This document shows positions 1-8,068 of a stretch of DNA of 64,000 nucleotides, piece by piece. The notes beneath the pieces were generated by a model. It saw only the letters and a program-made list of their open reading frames with translations. It was not told the DNA's origin and ran no database searches. Both the position numbers and the translations under genes were made by a program. Source of the DNA: Lysinibacillus sp. FSL W8-0992 (GTDB lineage Bacteria; Bacillota; Bacilli; Bacillales_A; Planococcaceae); NCBI RefSeq assembly GCF_038008685.1, contig NZ_JBBOZQ010000001.1, forward strand, positions 1,984,001 to 2,048,000, given 5' to 3'. The stretch's first letter is position 1, and each line of letters begins with the position of its first letter.

Positions 1-1123
1 TTTCTAACATTTGCGCGTTCTTTTCTTCAATTTCAGCTTTTCTAGGGATTGGCTCATAGAGTGGGTTAGGATCTTCCCATGTTGGGATAAAAGGAACTGG
101 CGCTTCTGGCTGCCAACGGTCTAACCATGCTTGTGGTAAGGCACCTGTTGGTATTTTTTGATCTGTCATTTCTAGCCATAGCATTGACCATGCCCTTGGC
201 ACAACACGCCATATATCGTAACCACCACCACCAACTGCAATCCATTTTCCATCGCAATATTCGTGTGCAAGTTTATGTGCAAGCTTTGGAATTTCTCTAT
301 AAATATTCATTGTTCCGTATAAATGTGTTAATGGATCAAAATAATGTGCATCTGCACCGTTTTGAGTTAAAACAACATCTGGTTTGAAAAATTCAAAAAC
401 TTCACGCATAGCTTTTTCATATATTTCTAAGAAACTTTCATCCTCGGTAAATGCATCAATAGGAAAGTTAAAAGAAGTACCATAACCTTGCCCATTGCCG
501 CGCTCCGTTATATTACCCGTTCCAGGGAATAAGTAGCGACCTGTTTCATGAATTGATAATGTACAAACATTTGGGTCTTCGTAGAAACTCCATTGTACAC
601 CATCACCATGGTGCGCATCAGTATCAACATAGAGTACACGTGCATTGTACTTTTCCTGTAAATAGCGAATGGCAACGGTACTATCATTATATATACAAAA
701 ACCGGAAGCACGCCCGCGGAAACCGTGATGTAGTCCACCGCCTAGATTTAGTGCATGCTGAGCCTTTCCTTCCATTACACAATCAACAGCGGTTAATGTA
801 CCTCCGACAAGCTGCGCACTTGCTTCATGCATATTTTCAAAGATAGGTGTATCTTCAGTGCCTATACCATAGCTTGCACATTGTGCCTCGCTCAGCTTAC
901 CATGGCCTGCATTTTTTACGATTTCAATGTATTTCGGATCATGTGCAAGCAAAAGTTCTTCTTCCGTGGCAATGCGTGCAGGAACGATGTCGACATCATC
1001 GAGCGCTCCAATATTTTTAAGTAAATCCATCGTTAGCGTCAAGCGTTTGTGATTGAAAGGATGCGTATCTGAAAATTTATATCCGAGTTGCTCTGGCGAA
1101 TAAACAAAGACAGCCTTTTTCAT
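1..1123 (-). CDS. acuC: AcuC, acetoin utilization/AcsA protein deacetylase (partial, C-terminus cut by window start)
   Basis: This is a class I-type (HDAC-like) zinc deacetylase. In Bacillus the family removes the acetyl group from the active-site lysine of acetyl-CoA synthetase and so reactivates it. About 374 codons are visible; the family is about 385 residues, so only the tail is missing. Visible motifs are the His-His pair in LHHGF, YNDSTVAI, the zinc-site signature DTDAHHGDGV, the later zinc Asp in NGADAHYFDPL, and the GGGGYD turn. The ATG at 1123-1121 shares one base with the acuB stop codon (TAATG), which indicates translational coupling. It is the last gene of acuABC. The call is firm because all catalytic motifs are present. 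Confidence 0.95.
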   Translation of the reverse strand, partial: MKKAVFVYSPEQLGYKFSDTHPFNHKRLTLTMDLLKNIGALDDVDIVPARIATEEELLLAHDPKYIEIVKNAGHGKLSEAQCASYGIGTEDTPIFENMHEASAQLVGGTLTAVDCVMEGKAQHALNLGGGLHHGFRGRASGFCIYNDSTVAIRYLQEKYNARVLYVDTDAHHGDGVQWSFYEDPNVCTLSIHETGRYLFPGTGNITERGNGQGYGTSFNFPIDAFTEDESFLEIYEKAMREVFEFFKPDVVLTQNGADAHYFDPLTHLYGTMNIYREIPKLAHKLAHEYCDGKWIAVGGGGYDIWRVVPRAWSMLWLEMTDQKIPTGALPQAWLDRWQPEAPVPFIPTWEDPNPLYEPIPRKAEIEEKNAQMLE

Positions 1124-1770
1124 TATAAAGAAACACCTGGTAAATTAGGCCATAGCACGTCGAATCCTTCTTGACGAAGATCTTCAATGATAGCAAGTGG
1201 GTTTAATGTTTTTACTCGGACGCTTAAAATTTTATTTTGTGTATTTTCAGAATCAGGATATACTAGAACGCTTTGGACATTTGCATGATGGAGATTGAAA
1301 ATTTTAGTAATTTCAAATAAGACTCCTGGTGTATCGCTAACTCGGATTTCAATTTTGGAGCCAGGTTCAGTGGCACCAGTTAGTTCTATATATGTGTAGA
1401 GTAAATCGGTTGTTGTCACAATGCCTACTAGTTTTCCACCAGAGACGATTGGTAAACAGCCTATCTTTGCTTCATAAAAAGTTAATGCTACTTCTTCTAC
1501 AAAATCAAGTGGATGGCCAACAAGTGGGTTTTTAATCATTATTTCTTCTACCATCGCACTAAAGACTGGAGAATTAGGTTCGTCTTTCAATGAGGAAGGC
1601 AAAGCTTCTTTAATATCGCGCTCCGTAATAACACCTAGAACATGACGTTCATTATCGATGACAGGTAAATGACGAACTTTTCTCTCGCGCATCAATTTCA
1701 ACGCTTCTAAAACAGTGTTTGTCGGAGCCAATGTGTAAGGCTCATCATTCATAATTTCTTCAACAATCAT
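1123..1770 (-). CDS. acuB: AcuB, CBS-CBS-ACT domain protein
   Basis: A 215-residue protein with two CBS domains (about residues 7-60 and 77-130, the second with GKLVGIVTTTDLLY) followed by an ACT domain (about 138-215, with TPGVLFEITKIF). This is the architecture of AcuB, the middle gene of the acetoin utilization operon. CBS and ACT domains usually bind nucleotides and amino acids, so AcuB is probably a ligand-sensing regulator of the AcuA/AcuC/AcsA system, but its biochemical role is not established. The start has the ribosome-binding site AAAGGGGATG. It lies 24 bases after acuA and overlaps acuC by one base. Confidence 0.93.
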   Translation of the reverse strand: MIVEEIMNDEPYTLAPTNTVLEALKLMRERKVRHLPVIDNERHVLGVITERDIKEALPSSLKDEPNSPVFSAMVEEIMIKNPLVGHPLDFVEEVALTFYEAKIGCLPIVSGGKLVGIVTTTDLLYTYIELTGATEPGSKIEIRVSDTPGVLFEITKIFNLHHANVQSVLVYPDSENTQNKILSVRVKTLNPLAIIEDLRQEGFDVLWPNLPGVSL

Positions 1771-1794
1771 ATACTCATCCCCTTTGTGTTGGTT

Positions 1795-2427
1795 TTAATA
1801 CATGAAGCGATTTCTAAAACGAAGTCTGTCGAATCTTTCCATTGTTTCAGGGGGCACTCGTTTGCCCTCTCGTGCCATAAGGCAGTTAGCAGGATGAGAT
1901 GTAATTTCCGGATCATCTGTAGCAAAATATTCGAAGCCAACTGAACTCATCATCCGCTCCATCATTTTGCGGTAATCCCATACATTTAATCCTGTACCTT
2001 TTAAGTCCCAATGCCAATAATATTCGGTTGTTATAACAAGGTAGTCCTCCATTTCATCCCCCATGAAGGACACAGCTAACAAGGCTTTACCAGCCCCTGT
2101 TCCGCGATAGTCTGGAATGACCTCAATAGCACCTAATTCAATCATATTGTCGATTCTGTCCTCTGCCCACCGTTCAAGCGGATCAGGATATAAATAGGTG
2201 ACGTAGCCTACAATAATGTCGTTATTTCGGATAATAATAATACGGCCTTCAGGAAGGCCAGCGATTTCTAAGATGGCTTGCTGTTGTTGCTTAGGGGGTC
2301 TAAAGGCAACTAATCCCTCGTGGAATGAATATGTAGCTAATTTTTCTGGAGGAACAGGTCCTTCCACATAAACAGTACCATGCTTTGTCTCCTTTGTAAC
2401 AGAAAAAAAAGTCTTTTTGTGTTCCAT
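1795..2427 (-). CDS. acuA: AcuA, GNAT protein acetyltransferase acting on AcsA
   Basis: A GNAT-family acetyltransferase of 210 residues. In B. subtilis AcuA acetylates the catalytic lysine of acetyl-CoA synthetase and inactivates it. The acetyl-CoA-binding motif A is seen as VIPDYRGTGAGKALL. The open frame runs ten codons further upstream, but the ATG at 2427 is chosen because AGGTGGT lies six bases before it and the length then equals the usual 210 residues. It heads acuABC, divergent from its target gene acsA. A TATAAT -10 (minus strand, complement at 2456-2461) lies about 30 bases upstream of the start; no good -35 is visible. Confidence 0.95.
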   Translation of the reverse strand: MEHKKTFFSVTKETKHGTVYVEGPVPPEKLATYSFHEGLVAFRPPKQQQQAILEIAGLPEGRIIIIRNNDIIVGYVTYLYPDPLERWAEDRIDNMIELGAIEVIPDYRGTGAGKALLAVSFMGDEMEDYLVITTEYYWHWDLKGTGLNVWDYRKMMERMMSSVGFEYFATDDPEITSHPANCLMAREGKRVPPETMERFDRLRFRNRFMY

Positions 2428-2542
2428 AATTACACCACCTGAGTTTAATAATTCCATTATAGCTGATTTAAAGCTGAAAAACGCTTAAATTTACGAAATA
2501 TAACTACATTTTTGGAAAAATAAAAATATTGAGACATTCTGG

Positions 2543-2570
2543 TTGAATTCGTGTAAAATAGATTTATATT
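2543..2570 (+). promoter_or_regulatory. Candidate SigA promoter of acsA
   Basis: TTGAAT (2543-2548) and TATATT (2565-2570) are separated by 16 bases. This is the best SigA-like pair in the acuA-acsA intergenic region and would start transcription near 2577, leaving a leader of about 370 bases before acsA. Each element differs from consensus, so the call is moderate. Confidence 0.45.
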
Positions 2571-2947
2571 GCAACTGTTATTTAACAGATAAATGTTGAT
2601 GTATTAAGCATTGTTCATATTACAACTACATAAACTGTTCTATAACAATTGCTACATAACGTATTTGTCTTTGGAGAAAGTGGCGAATTTTAATATCATT
2701 CAGTAGCTGTTTTATATGGCGAAATTGTTTCAATTGCCATTATTTCACTTAATTTTCCAAAAGGGGATGGATGCTCACTTTTTTATCCTTTATAGGGGGC
2801 TTCAAGAGAAGATTATTGCATAAGCAAAGTGGAACGAATTGGCAGGCAGCTACGATTACGTTGAGGCGTAATTGCGGGGGATATCGTGAGTACGATTTGA
2901 AATTTGCTTACGAATGTACTAAAGCCAAAAAAGGAAGGGGTAAATTC
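2571..2947 (+). other. Long acsA leader region without an independent gene
   Basis: This stretch of about 375 bases lies between the candidate acsA promoter and the acsA start. The acsA reading frame stays open upstream as far as an ATG at 2771, preceded by AAAAGGGG, so a 59-codon in-frame extension is possible. It shows no homology I recognise, and AcsA proteins do not carry it. I see no known riboswitch signature and no terminator hairpin with a T run. Confidence 0.5.
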
Positions 2948-4675
2948 ATGGGGATGAAAACAATGGAGAAATTAAAAGCAATACCAGGGCAGTACAACCT
3001 GCCAAATTATGAGGAGGTAGCAACAACTCATGATTGGGCAGAAACAGAAAAGGCATTTAGTTGGCATGAAACAGGATTAGTGAACATGGCTTATGAGGCT
3101 ATTGATCGCCATACCGAAACATCTCGGAAAAATAAAGTAGCATTGTATTACAACGATGGGAAGCGCAAGGAAGCATACTCTTTTAATGAAATGAAAAGGT
3201 TGACGAACAAGGCAGCAAATGTTTTTAAATCAGCGACAAACATTGAAAAAGGAGATCGTTTATTTATTTTTATGCCTCGTTCACCAGAGCTTTACTTTTC
3301 TTTATTAGGTGCTTTAAAAATGGGCGTTATTGTAGGACCATTGTTTGAAGCATTCATGGAAGGGGCAGTGTATGATCGTCTTTCTGATAGCGATGCGAAA
3401 GTGCTAGTAACAACACCTGAATTACTAGAGCGAGTTCCATTAGATAAACTGCCAAACTTGCAACATGTATTTTTAGTAGGGTCCGATATAGAAGAAACGC
3501 CACAAATTTTAGATTTTAATAAGCGCTTGAAAGAGGCTTCTGCTAAGTTTGACATCGAGTGGATGGACCGCGAGGACGGTATGATATTACATTATACGTC
3601 AGGTTCGACAGGTGCCCCAAAAGGTGTTTTACATGTTCATAATGCAATGGTTCAGCAATATCAGTCGACACAATGGGTACTTGATTTGGGTGAAAATGAT
3701 ATTTATTGGTGTACGGCTGATCCAGGTTGGGTAACGGGGACATCCTATGGAATTTTTGGCCCGTGGTTAAATGGTGTGACAATGCTTATTGTTGGTGGAA
3801 GATTTTCGCCACAAGCATGGTATCAAGCGATTGAGGATTATAGTGTAACAGTTTGGTATAGTGCGCCAACTGCATTCCGTATGTTAATGGGGGCTGGTAG
3901 TGGAATGCTGGAAAATTATGATTTGTCATCATTGCGTCATGTATTATCTGTTGGCGAGCCACTTAACCCTGAAGTTATCCGTTGGGGTAGTGAGGAGTTA
4001 GGACATCGCATTCATGATACTTGGTGGATGACCGAAACAGGTGCACATATGATTTGTAACTATCCGAGCATGGATATTAAGCCTGGATCAATGGGCAAGC
4101 CATTACCAGGTGTTCACGCGACAATTGTAGATGATGCGGGTAATGAAGTTCCTCCATTTACAATGGGTAACTTAGCTGTACGTCGTGGTTGGCCAGCCAT
4201 GATGCGTCAAATTTGGGGTAATCCAGAGCGTTATGAATCATATTTCTTAAAAGGTGAGTGGTATGTGTCTGGTGACTCAGCTTATATGGATGATGAAGGT
4301 TATTTCTGGTTCCAAGGTCGAGTGGATGATGTCATTATGACAGCAGGTGAACGAGTTGGACCATTCGAGGTTGAAAGCAAGCTACTAGAACATCCAGACG
4401 TAATAGAGGCTGGGGTTATCGGGAAACCGGACCCTGTACGCGGTGAAATTATTAAAGCATTTGTATCTTTACGAGAAGGCGTGGAGCCATCGGATGCTTT
4501 AATTGAGGATATTCGCGAGTTTGTGAAAAGGGGCTTATCAGCTCATGCGGCACCGAGAGAAATTGAATTTAAGGAAAAGCTGCCGAAAACACGCAGCGGT
4601 AAAATTATGCGTCGCGTGTTAAAAGCATGGGAGTTAGATTTGCCAACTGGAGATCTTTCCACGATGGAAGACTAA
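2948..4675 (+). CDS. acsA: Acetyl-CoA synthetase (acetate-CoA ligase)
   Basis: A 575-residue ANL-superfamily enzyme that makes acetyl-CoA from acetate, CoA and ATP through acetyl-AMP. Visible motifs are the P-loop-like YTSGSTGAPKGV, the WWMTETG adenylate-binding motif, the YVSGDSAYMDDEGYFW core, the hinge region GRVDDVI, and the C-terminal PKTRSGKIMRR, whose lysine (K552) is the residue acetylated by AcuA and deacetylated by AcuC in this family. The ATG at 2948 is chosen over the in-frame ATG at 2771 because AAGGAAGGGG precedes it and the protein then has family length. It is divergent from acuABC and ends at a strong terminator. Confidence 0.97.
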   Translation: MGMKTMEKLKAIPGQYNLPNYEEVATTHDWAETEKAFSWHETGLVNMAYEAIDRHTETSRKNKVALYYNDGKRKEAYSFNEMKRLTNKAANVFKSATNIEKGDRLFIFMPRSPELYFSLLGALKMGVIVGPLFEAFMEGAVYDRLSDSDAKVLVTTPELLERVPLDKLPNLQHVFLVGSDIEETPQILDFNKRLKEASAKFDIEWMDREDGMILHYTSGSTGAPKGVLHVHNAMVQQYQSTQWVLDLGENDIYWCTADPGWVTGTSYGIFGPWLNGVTMLIVGGRFSPQAWYQAIEDYSVTVWYSAPTAFRMLMGAGSGMLENYDLSSLRHVLSVGEPLNPEVIRWGSEELGHRIHDTWWMTETGAHMICNYPSMDIKPGSMGKPLPGVHATIVDDAGNEVPPFTMGNLAVRRGWPAMMRQIWGNPERYESYFLKGEWYVSGDSAYMDDEGYFWFQGRVDDVIMTAGERVGPFEVESKLLEHPDVIEAGVIGKPDPVRGEIIKAFVSLREGVEPSDALIEDIREFVKRGLSAHAAPREIEFKEKLPKTRSGKIMRRVLKAWELDLPTGDLSTMED

Positions 4676-4718
4676 TGGCATTCAACGTGTAATTTATTTT
4701 TATTCAATATATGCATCT

Positions 4719-4770
4719 AAAGAAGGTAGGAATTCATTCGGTTATCGAAAGGGTTCCTACCTTCTTTTTC
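4719..4770 (+). terminator. Rho-independent terminator of acsA
   Basis: A near-perfect stem of AGAAGGTAGGAA with TTCCTACCTTCT, about a 20-base loop, followed by a T-rich run (4763-4769). It lies 44 bases after the acsA stop codon. Confidence 0.85.
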
Positions 4771-4835
4771 TTGATTTACAATAGAAACTATGGATTTTGA
4801 ACAATTGTAACAGAAGATTGAGAAAATAATATAAA

Positions 4836-4849
4836 TAAATAAAAATTCA
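4836..4849 (+). promoter_or_regulatory. Candidate ArgR (ARG box) operator
   Basis: TAAATAAAAATTCA matches the Bacillus ARG-box core TGAATAAAAATTCA at 13 of 14 positions and abuts the -35 element of the argC promoter. The ArgR/AhrC repressor occupying this site would block the promoter when arginine is abundant. The box consensus is recalled from the family; binding is inferred. Confidence 0.55.
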
Positions 4850-4850
4850 G

Positions 4851-4879
4851 TTGACTTAATAAATATGCAGACGTATACT
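4851..4879 (+). promoter_or_regulatory. SigA promoter of argCJBD
   Basis: TTGACT (4851-4856) and TATACT (4874-4879) are spaced by exactly 17 bases, and each has one mismatch to consensus. Transcription would start about 25 bases before the argC ATG. Confidence 0.8.
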
Positions 4880-4908
4880 ATTTTTAACTTATTTTAGAGG
4901 TGAGTGTA

Positions 4909-5943
4909 ATGAAAGTAGGAATTGTTGGAGCAACAGGATATGGAGGATTGGAGCTTATCCGCTTTTTACATTATCATCCGGCGGTGGAGCACATTGATCT
5001 TTTTACATCTTCTGAAGAAGGTGTCGTTTTTTCTACAAAGTTTGGACATTTAGTTACGATTACAGATTCGCCATTGCAAAAAATAGATTATGAAACATTA
5101 TCGAAAATGGATGTAGTATTTGCTAGTACGCCTTCAGGTGTGACAAGTGAACTGTTACCACCTTTAGTTGGAAAAGGTCCGAGGTTAATTGATTTATCAG
5201 GGGATTTTCGATTAAAGAATCCAGTTAGCTATGAAGAGTGGTACGGAAAAAAGGCTGCTCCATTAGAAATTATTCAGCAAAGTGTGTATGGCTTAACTGA
5301 ATGGAATGCTCATAATGTGAAAAATGCTTCACTCATTGCGAACCCAGGATGTTATCCAACAGCGGTTCTGCTTTCGTTATTACCTTTGTTAAAAGAGAGA
5401 CTAATAGATTCTAATTATCTCGTGATTGATGCAAAAAGTGGCATTTCGGGAGCTGGCAATAAACCATCGCAAACAACACATTTTAGTGAAGTGAACGAAA
5501 GCTTCTCTATATATAAGACAAATACGCATCAACATATTCCAGAAATCGAGCAAGCTATTTCAATGTTTGCTGGTGTAGATACTGCTATTACATTTAATAC
5601 ACATTTAGTGCCGATGACACGTGGAATTTTATCCACTGCATATGCGCCATTAATGCCAGGTATTACAGAGCATCAATTAGTCGCTTGCTTACAAGCAACA
5701 TACGAAAAACATCCGTTTGTACGGGTTGTAACCGATGTTAATAGCCTTGCTACAAACCGTGTGAAAGGCTCTAACTATTGTGATATTTTCGTAAAAGTTG
5801 ATAACCGTACAAACCGTGCAACGATTGTTGCTGTTATTGACAATTTAGTTAAAGGAGCAGCAGGGCAAGCGATACAAAATATGAATGTGCAATTGGATTT
5901 ACCACAAACAACAGGCTTAGACGTCGTGCCGTTTTTTATTTAA
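4909..5943 (+). CDS. argC: N-acetyl-gamma-glutamyl-phosphate reductase
   Basis: A 344-residue enzyme that reduces N-acetylglutamyl phosphate to the semialdehyde with NADPH, the third step of arginine/ornithine synthesis. The N-terminal Rossmann motif GIVGATGYGGLELIR and the catalytic cysteine in ANPGCYPTA are present. The frame also opens at a GTG at 4900, but the ATG at 4909 sits correctly behind AGAGGTGA and gives the usual N-terminus MKVGIVGATG. First gene of argCJBD. Confidence 0.97.
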   Translation: MKVGIVGATGYGGLELIRFLHYHPAVEHIDLFTSSEEGVVFSTKFGHLVTITDSPLQKIDYETLSKMDVVFASTPSGVTSELLPPLVGKGPRLIDLSGDFRLKNPVSYEEWYGKKAAPLEIIQQSVYGLTEWNAHNVKNASLIANPGCYPTAVLLSLLPLLKERLIDSNYLVIDAKSGISGAGNKPSQTTHFSEVNESFSIYKTNTHQHIPEIEQAISMFAGVDTAITFNTHLVPMTRGILSTAYAPLMPGITEHQLVACLQATYEKHPFVRVVTDVNSLATNRVKGSNYCDIFVKVDNRTNRATIVAVIDNLVKGAAGQAIQNMNVQLDLPQTTGLDVVPFFI

Positions 5944-5955
5944 GAACCCATTTAA

Positions 5956-6010
5956 GTGCCAGTCACCCAAACAATTTTGAATTTTCCTAATTGTTTTAGT
6001 GCCAGTCACT
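5956..6010 (+). repeat. Dispersed short repeat GTGCCAGTCAC, two copies flanking an AAACAATT inverted pair
   Basis: Two direct copies of GTGCCAGTCAC (5956-5966 and 5999-6009) lie in the argC-argJ gap. The first is followed by AAACAATT and the second is preceded by its complement AATTGTTT. Related copies occur at 15157, 19194 (inverted), 62049 and 62248. Confidence 0.75.
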
Positions 6011-6034
6011 CTTATCCTGAGGAGGAATACGTTT

Positions 6035-7267
6035 ATGACATTAACAGCATCAACGAACGTTATGAAAAAATTATCAAGTAAAAACATCGTTTCACCGAAA
6101 GGCTTTAAAGCAGCAGGTATCCATTGCGGATTAAAGCATAAGAAAAAAGATTTAGCTATTTTAGTTAGTGACGTACCAGCAAGTGTAGCGGGCGTATTTA
6201 CAACAAATGCAGTTCAAGCAGCACCGTTAAAAGTAACGAAAGAAGTTGTCTACACAACAAAAAAAATACAAGCAATGATTGTAAACTCCGGTAATGCGAA
6301 TGCATGTACTGGCAAGCAAGGTGTGAAAGATGCGCAAACAATGCAAGCTTTAGCAGCTGAAAAGTTAGGGATTACTGCAAATTTAGTTGGTGTTTGCTCA
6401 ACAGGTGTAATCGGAGAAATTATGAATATGGAGCCGGTTACTAGCGGGATATCCCAATTAGAGCCGAAGGATAGCTTAGAGAGTGCAATCGATTTTGCGC
6501 AAGCAATTTTAACAACTGATACGGTTATGAAAAATACGAGCTATAGCACAATTATTGATGGTAAAGAAATTATTATTGCTGGTGTAGCAAAGGGATCAGG
6601 AATGATTGAACCTAATATGGCGACAATGCTAGGTTTTATTACGACAGATGCGAATATTGAATCGGATGTATTGCAAGAGGCGTTATCGGAAATTACAAAC
6701 TTAACGTTTAATGCGATTACGGTAGATGGAGATACTTCGACAAACGATACGGTAGTGGTGATGGCAAATGGTGTAGCCGGCAATGAACTTTTAACATCTA
6801 CGCATCCTGATTGGCATAACTTTTACTATACATTAAAAACTGTAGCAGAAGATTTAGCGAAAATGATTGCGAAAGATGGCGAAGGTGCAACGAAACTAAT
6901 TGAGGTTGAAGTAGAAGGCGCCGTTTCAGATGATGAAGCACGTAAAATTGCGAAAACAGTTGTTGGTTCGCCACTTGTAAAAACAGCTGTATTTGGCTGC
7001 GATGCGAACTGGGGACGAATTATTGCAGCGGTTGGTTATAGTGGCGCAACAGTTGATTCTGATAAAATTACAATTCAAATTGGTGGCGCAACAATGGTCG
7101 AAAATGGTGAACCGATTGCATTTTCTGAAGATGAGTTAATTCAAATTTTAAAAATGCATGAAGTAAAAATCTTTGTGTCACTTGGCATAGGCGAAGGCAA
7201 GGGGCATGCTTGGGGATGTGACTTAACGTATGACTACGTTCAAATCAATGCATCTTACCGCTCGTAA
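6035..7267 (+). CDS. argJ: Bifunctional ornithine acetyltransferase / N-acetylglutamate synthase
   Basis: A 410-residue ArgJ that moves the acetyl group from acetylornithine to glutamate and can also use acetyl-CoA. The precursor self-cleaves before the threonine of the conserved ATML motif (GSGMIEPNMATMLGF) to form alpha and beta chains. Because acetyl groups are recycled, no separate argA or argE is needed, and none is present. The ATG at 6035 follows GAGGAGG; the open frame extends twelve codons upstream without support. Its 3' end overlaps the argB frame. Confidence 0.96.
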   Translation: MTLTASTNVMKKLSSKNIVSPKGFKAAGIHCGLKHKKKDLAILVSDVPASVAGVFTTNAVQAAPLKVTKEVVYTTKKIQAMIVNSGNANACTGKQGVKDAQTMQALAAEKLGITANLVGVCSTGVIGEIMNMEPVTSGISQLEPKDSLESAIDFAQAILTTDTVMKNTSYSTIIDGKEIIIAGVAKGSGMIEPNMATMLGFITTDANIESDVLQEALSEITNLTFNAITVDGDTSTNDTVVVMANGVAGNELLTSTHPDWHNFYYTLKTVAEDLAKMIAKDGEGATKLIEVEVEGAVSDDEARKIAKTVVGSPLVKTAVFGCDANWGRIIAAVGYSGATVDSDKITIQIGGATMVENGEPIAFSEDELIQILKMHEVKIFVSLGIGEGKGHAWGCDLTYDYVQINASYRS

Positions 7268-7994
7268 ACGTATGGTTATTAAGCTCGGCGGCAGCACGCT
7301 TGAAGGCTTAAACGAGGCATTTTTTGAGAATTTTAAAAAACTACAAGATAGCGGAGTAGAACTGATTATTACGCATGGCGGGGGCCCTGCTATTAATCGC
7401 GAGCTTGCTGCAAGAAATATTGAATCACATGCATTAAATGGCATACGTGTAACAAGCGCGGCAGCTATTGACATTGTTCAGTCTACATTAATAGGGAATG
7501 TTAATCCTTCATTAGTACATGAGTTAACAACAGCAGGAATTGCAGCAGTCGGGCTTAATGGCTTTGATGGTCAATTACTTGTAGCGGACTTTTTAGACAA
7601 GGAAACTTACGGCTTCGTAGGTGAGGTGCAATCAGTCAATACATCGTTGTTAGAAGCATTAATTACAGCTGGAATTGTCCCAGTAATAGCGTGTGTTGGG
7701 GCTAATCACACTGGGCAAGCGCTGAATATTAACGGAGATACAGTAGCGAGTGAAGTAGCGCTTGCTATTGGGGCAGAAAGTTTACTGCTTGTGACGGATG
7801 TTTCGGGTATCCGTATTCAAGATGAATATCAAACAGAAGTAACGCCGCCGTTAATAGCACAGTGGATAGAGGAAGGGCATATTTATGGTGGAATGATTCC
7901 CAAAGTACAAGGGGCCATCGAGTGTCTAAATGCAGGCATTCCATCCGTGCAAATTGTTGGAGACACATTAGTCGGCACAACGATTTTGCCGTAA
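7230..7994 (+). CDS. argB: Acetylglutamate kinase
   Basis: Amino-acid-kinase fold enzyme that phosphorylates N-acetylglutamate. The N-terminal VIKLGGS, the THGGGPAIN glycine loop, the VGLNGFDGQL segment and the C-terminal GGMIPKVQGA motif are visible. The start is uncertain: ATGs at 7230, 7248 and 7272 are all in frame and none has a strong ribosome-binding site. The longest form (254 residues) overlaps argJ by 38 bases; the 7272 form would begin immediately before VIKLGG, shorter than the family usually is. Translation is probably coupled to argJ. Confidence 0.93.
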   Translation: MTTFKSMHLTARKRMVIKLGGSTLEGLNEAFFENFKKLQDSGVELIITHGGGPAINRELAARNIESHALNGIRVTSAAAIDIVQSTLIGNVNPSLVHELTTAGIAAVGLNGFDGQLLVADFLDKETYGFVGEVQSVNTSLLEALITAGIVPVIACVGANHTGQALNINGDTVASEVALAIGAESLLLVTDVSGIRIQDEYQTEVTPPLIAQWIEEGHIYGGMIPKVQGAIECLNAGIPSVQIVGDTLVGTTILP

Positions 7995-8068
7995 TGTAGT
8001 TATGTAATAAGTGGACGCCGTGCTGTGAAGGTGGTGTCCATTAAAAATGAAGTTCAGGAGCTGATAAT

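Noticed and set aside
2474..2488. cre-like sequence upstream of acuA
   Set aside because: AAAAACGCTTAAA has three mismatches to the cre pattern, too weak to claim although cre control of this locus is known in B. subtilis.
2771..2947. N-terminal extension of AcsA as part of the protein
   Set aside because: The start at 2948 has the better ribosome-binding site and gives the standard family length.
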